A stretch of 64,000 nt of DNA. Source: an uncultured Prevotellaceae bacterium. GTDB lineage: Bacteria; Bacteroidota; Bacteroidia; Bacteroidales; Bacteroidaceae. A model generated the notes under the pieces. The model had not been told where the DNA came from. It was given only the letters and a program-made list of their open reading frames with translations, and made no database searches. The translations under genes were made by a program, and so were the position numbers. The stretch is from assembly GCA_902784615.1 (NCBI GenBank), contig CACZVN010000003.1:186001-250000 (forward strand), written 5' to 3'. Shown here in pieces: positions 63,967 through 64,000 of the stretch (positions are counted from its first letter, which is position 1; each line of letters begins with the position of its first letter).

Positions 63967-64000
63967 TGAATCATCTCAGACACGCCCTTTTCGCAGCCAT
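63966..64000 (+). CDS. Start of a further gene (cut by window edge)
   Basis: An ATG overlapping the rpoD stop by one base (TAATG) opens a frame [11 protein letters not shown], a signal-peptide-like start. Only 11 codons are visible; product unknown. Confidence 0.35.
   Translation, partial: MNHLRHALFAA

Overview
The window looks like a chromosomal segment of a Prevotellaceae/Bacteroidales bacterium. The support is a Bacteroidetes-type primary sigma factor with its TAnnTTTG promoters (about 17 readable here), a TonB-dependent receptor with a carboxypeptidase-like N-terminal domain, the F-ATPase order atpD-C-(I)-B-E-F-H-A-G, a complete nqrABCDEF operon, NhaD, a Na+-type energy economy and short AT-rich spacer repeats. 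No rRNA, CRISPR array, transposase or integrase was seen.

Layout. 0-9.4 kb: the end of an RNase Z gene, a lipoprotein and mazG on the minus strand, then a plus-strand run valS-carB-yigZ-LytTR regulator. 9.4-18.1 kb: envelope genes (TonB receptor with a small secreted partner, two small beta-barrel proteins, an S66 peptidase lipoprotein, a DUF3943 protein) with one tRNA-Ser(CGA), gene remnants and REP-like repeats. 18.1-25.3 kb: the F1Fo-ATPase operon, which carries two unexpected lesions, an out-of-frame deletion near the 5' end of atpD and loss of the atpB stop/atpE start junction. 25.3-31 kb: a P-loop/CYTH protein, pfkA, nhaD and a periplasmic-binding-protein-type sensor kinase, then uraA. 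32-38.2 kb: nqrA-F with a thioesterase. 38.3-46.2 kb: tamB, an EamA transporter, truA, a Sel1-repeat protein, a lipoprotein and an esterase.

46.2-59.9 kb is an accessory, markedly AT-rich island. It starts with a Fic/helicase-associated-domain pair facing an ORF6N gene. It then holds three membrane proteins, one of them resembling a potassium channel with a non-canonical filter. After these comes one minus-strand operon with overlapping or near-overlapping genes: an ABC/OLD-like ATPase, a small PD-(D/E)xK-like protein, a second nuclease-like protein, a nuclease-methyltransferase fusion, a specificity subunit and a KAP-type P-loop NTPase. This operon is the best candidate for an undescribed composite defence system. 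Around it lie stubs of RhuM, AlbA_2/RecG-like, Bro-N and GIY-YIG genes, each keeping its start codon but losing its middle or end. Two of these stubs share the same ~41-bp leader. A ~300-bp inverted-repeat element closes the island.

59.9-64 kb is core again: a BrkB-family membrane protein that may be truncated, RNase P RNA, a DegP-type protease and the primary sigma factor rpoD.

Sodium links several core loci: Nqr can build a Na+ gradient, NhaD exchanges Na+ and H+, and the F-ATPase would use an ion gradient, although the visible c-subunit residues look like the proton type. All assignments come from reading the sequence; no database search was run.
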